DNA of 9,344 bases from NCBI GenBank assembly GCA_965602945.1, contig CBFDBC010000151.1, positions 1 through 9,344 on the forward strand. The letters run 5' to 3'. Every line of letters begins with the position of its first letter. Position 1 is the first letter of the stretch. Below, piece after piece: positions 7,016-9,344 of this stretch. The translations under genes were made by a program, and so were the position numbers. The notes beneath the pieces were generated by a model that did not search any database, had not been told where the DNA came from, and saw only the letters and a program-made list of their open reading frames with translations. The DNA is from JAUXEH01 sp965602945 (lineage in GTDB: Bacteria > Acidobacteriota > Aminicenantia > Aminicenantales > Aminicenantaceae).

Positions 7016-7044
7016 TTGACACCACTCACCCTCTCTGATAAAAG
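7016..7044 (+). promoter_or_regulatory. Predicted promoter of the secreted Asp-box protein gene
   Basis: A perfect TTGACA (7016-7021), a 17-base spacer and TAAAAG (7039-7044, four of six consensus matches) in the 125-base gap after the permease gene. This is the best sigma-70-like promoter in the window and suggests that the downstream gene is transcribed on its own. Predicted from sequence only. Confidence 0.55.
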
Positions 7045-7091
7045 GAAAAAACCTTATGCAAGCATTTTCATTCCATTTTCGGGAGGGATCC

Positions 7092-9344
7092 ATGTCATCT
7101 TCACTAAAAAAACTGAGTGTTTTGGTTTTTGTACTGATTTTTCTGGTAGGCTCGGGCCTACCGGCATCACAAGCCAAGAAGAAGGATGAATCGGATCCTC
7201 TGGCTGGGGTATCGCTGGGCGCCCTGAAGTTCCGCGGTATCGGCCCGGCCGTGACTTCGGGGCGCATCTCGGACTTCGCCGTCAACCCTTGCAACAGGAG
7301 CGAGTACTATGTGGCGACCTCATCCGGCGGCGTGTGGAAGACCGTGAACGCTGGGACCACGTACGCACCCATCTTCGACAATCAGGGGTCCTACTCCATC
7401 GGGTGTGTCACCATGGACCCCGATAATCCCAACGTGGTCTGGGTCGGCACGGGTGAGAACAACAACCAGCGGGCCGTAGACTATGGTGACGGGATATACA
7501 AGACCGAGGACGGCGGCCGGAGCTGGAAGCACATGGGTCTCAAAGAGTCGGAGCACATCGGGATGATCGCCATCGATCCCCGGGACTCCGACGTCGTGTA
7601 TGTGGCCGCCTACGGCCCGTTATGGAAGGCCGGCGGCGACCGGGGCCTCTACAAGACCACAGACGGCGGTACGACCTGGGAAGCGGTGCTCGCCATCAGC
7701 GAGCACACCGGGGTGAGCGAGGTCCACCTGGATCCGCGTGATCCGGATGTGATCTATGCCGTGGCCCATCAGCGCCGGCGGCACGTCTTCACTCTGGTCG
7801 GCGGCGGGCCTGAGTCCGCCCTCTACAAGTCCAGGGACGGCGCCGCAAACTGGCAGAAGATCAACCGGGGACTCCCTTCCGGGGACCTGGGGCGTGTCGG
7901 TCTGGCCATATCCCCTGCGAATCCCGAATACATCTACGCCATCGTCGAAGCCCAGTCTGGGAAGGGCGGGTTCTACCGCAGCCTCAACCGCGGCGCCTCC
8001 TGGGAAAGGCGCGGCAGCTACACGTCCCGGGGCAACTACTACCAGGAGATCGTGTGCGATCCTGTAGACCCCGAACGCGTGTATTCCATGGACGTGTACA
8101 TGCAGGTGAGCGACGATGGGGGCCGGACTTGGCAGGCCCTGGGGGAACGAAGCAAACACGTGGACAACCATGCCCTGTGGATCGATCCCGACAACACCGA
8201 CTACTACCTGGTGGGCTGCGACGGCGGGATCTACGAGTCCTTCGACCGCGGCCGGACCTGGAAATACATGCCCCATCTGCCAGTTGTCCAGTTCTACAAG
8301 GTGGCCGTCGACTACGATGAGCCATTCTACAACATCTATGGGGGCACTCAGGACAACTACAGCCTGGGCGGGCCCTCCCGCACCATCAGCGCCAACGGGA
8401 TCGTGAACGACAACTGGTATGTGACACGGGGCGGCGACGGCTTCGAATCGCAGGTCGATCCCGAGGATCCCAACATCGTGTATGCCCAGAGCCAGTACGG
8501 CGGCCTTGTCCGGTTCGACAAACAGAGCGGCGAGACCATCACCATCAAGCCCAAGGCACGCAGGGGCGAGAACGCCTACCGCTGGAACTGGGACGCGCCC
8601 CTGCTCGTGAGCCCCCATTCCCACACCCGGGTGTATTTCGCGGCCAACAAGGTCTTCCGCAGCGACGACCGGGGGAATACCTGGCAGGTGATAAGCGACG
8701 ACCTGACCGCGCAGATCGACCGTAACAAGCTGGAGGTCATGGGTCGTGTGTGGCCCCAGGATGCTGTTGCCAAGAACGCCAGCACTTCGCAGTACGGTAC
8801 CATCGTGGCCCTGGATGAATCCCCGGTCCAGGAGGACCTGCTCTACATCGGGACCGATGACGGGCTGATCCAGGTCACCGAAAACAGAGGCGACAGCTGG
8901 CGAGGGATCGATAAATTCCCGGGAGTGCCGGAGAGGACCTATGTCAACGAGGTCCTGGCCTCTCAGCACGAAAAAGGTACGGTGTATGCCGCCTTCAACA
9001 ACCACAAGAACGGCGACTTCAAGCCCTATGTGCTCAAGAGCACGGACATGGGACGCAGCTGGAGCTCCATCACATCCAACCTGCCGGAGCGCGGCTCGGT
9101 CTATGCCCTGGCCCAAGACCATGTCAATCCCGACCTGCTCTTCGCCGGTACCCAGTTTGGCCTGTTCGCGAGCATCGACGGCGGCGGGCACTGGAAGCAA
9201 ATGAAGGCGGGCCTGCCCACCATTTCCGTGCGGGACATCGCCATCCAGAAGCGGGAGAACGACCTGGTCCTGGCCACCTTCGGCCGCGGTTTCTTCGTTC
9301 TTGACGATTACACGCCGCTGCGCCACCTGAACGCGGAGGTGGTG
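7092..9344 (+). CDS. Exported Asp-box/BNR repeat (sortilin-like) beta-propeller protein, 3' truncated
   Basis: The frame is open from ATG 7092 to the window end: 751 residues with no stop. A signal peptide is clear: basic SLKK, a hydrophobic stretch LSVLVFVLIFLVG, then an A-x-A type site (ASQA, cleavage after residue 28). The mature part carries eleven Asp-box motifs of the form S/T-x-D-x-G-x-T/S-W, with the Trp/Tyr near residues 91, 145, 196, 254, 304, 347, 390, 531, 603, 657 and 701. Most are 43-72 apart, as in propeller blades, with a 141-residue gap between the seventh and eighth. Such proteins are often annotated as glycosyl hydrolase, VPS10/sortilin or WD40/YVTN/BNR-like. Enzymatic activity is not demonstrated by the repeats and no catalytic pair could be identified here. 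The start has GGGAGGG at 7081-7087. An in-frame ATG at 7056 would add 12 residues but spoils the signal peptide n-region. The natural protein is probably longer, with domains beyond the window. Confidence 0.9.
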   Translation, partial: MSSSLKKLSVLVFVLIFLVGSGLPASQAKKKDESDPLAGVSLGALKFRGIGPAVTSGRISDFAVNPCNRSEYYVATSSGGVWKTVNAGTTYAPIFDNQGSYSIGCVTMDPDNPNVVWVGTGENNNQRAVDYGDGIYKTEDGGRSWKHMGLKESEHIGMIAIDPRDSDVVYVAAYGPLWKAGGDRGLYKTTDGGTTWEAVLAISEHTGVSEVHLDPRDPDVIYAVAHQRRRHVFTLVGGGPESALYKSRDGAANWQKINRGLPSGDLGRVGLAISPANPEYIYAIVEAQSGKGGFYRSLNRGASWERRGSYTSRGNYYQEIVCDPVDPERVYSMDVYMQVSDDGGRTWQALGERSKHVDNHALWIDPDNTDYYLVGCDGGIYESFDRGRTWKYMPHLPVVQFYKVAVDYDEPFYNIYGGTQDNYSLGGPSRTISANGIVNDNWYVTRGGDGFESQVDPEDPNIVYAQSQYGGLVRFDKQSGETITIKPKARRGENAYRWNWDAPLLVSPHSHTRVYFAANKVFRSDDRGNTWQVISDDLTAQIDRNKLEVMGRVWPQDAVAKNASTSQYGTIVALDESPVQEDLLYIGTDDGLIQVTENRGDSWRGIDKFPGVPERTYVNEVLASQHEKGTVYAAFNNHKNGDFKPYVLKSTDMGRSWSSITSNLPERGSVYALAQDHVNPDLLFAGTQFGLFASIDGGGHWKQMKAGLPTISVRDIAIQKRENDLVLATFGRGFFVLDDYTPLRHLNAEVV

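Noticed and set aside
7620..9326. Long minus-strand open frame (568 codons) opposite the Asp-box protein
   Set aside because: It mirrors the repeats on the plus strand; its apparent Val/His/Gly periodicity is the reverse reading of the Asp-box blades, not a separate gene.

Overview
The window is a GC-rich stretch of bacterial chromosome (roughly 60% G+C by eye) with six protein-coding genes, two of them cut by the window edges. The organism looks like a free-living Gram-negative-type bacterium. The best guess from gene style is Acidobacteriota or Candidatus Aminicenantes: a PadR regulator paired with an ATPase-less MacB-like permease, a large secreted Asp-box protein, and a short dispersed GCGAAGC-type inverted repeat. 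This assignment is inference; there is no rRNA or marker gene to confirm it.

Layout. Positions 1-473 (+) hold the C-terminal part of a HAD-family phosphatase/phosphomutase. Positions 474-634 are a convergent intergenic gap with a 65-bp imperfect inverted repeat. Positions 635-3522 (-) are a two-gene operon: a PadR-type repressor, then a large FtsX/MacB-type permease with an extra N-terminal domain, joined by an ATGA overlap. Positions 3523-3790 form a divergent control region. It has a perfect 18-bp direct repeat placed around the predicted PadR promoter, and a separate rightward promoter for the next gene. Positions 3791-5584 (+) encode a sodium:solute symporter and 5623-6966 (+) an APC-superfamily amino acid permease. 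An A-tract/GC-stem/T-tract hairpin overlaps the symporter stop codon between them. Positions 7092-9344 (+) encode the N-terminal 751 residues of an exported protein with eleven Asp-box (BNR/sortilin-like) repeats, which runs off the window. It has its own promoter with a perfect TTGACA -35 box.

How the genes fit together. The leftward operon reads as a self-regulated membrane transport or stress module. The rightward genes (ion-coupled symporter, amino acid permease, secreted beta-propeller protein) would suit uptake of small organic nutrients, with the exported protein acting on or binding extracellular substrates, but no substrate can be read from the sequence. I found no CRISPR array, tRNA, rRNA, transposase, phage gene or toxin-antitoxin pair. 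I do not see a clearly new multi-gene system. The most distinctive signals are the direct-repeat operator candidate at the PadR promoter, the orphan permease, and the terminator-like hairpin inside the transporter pair.
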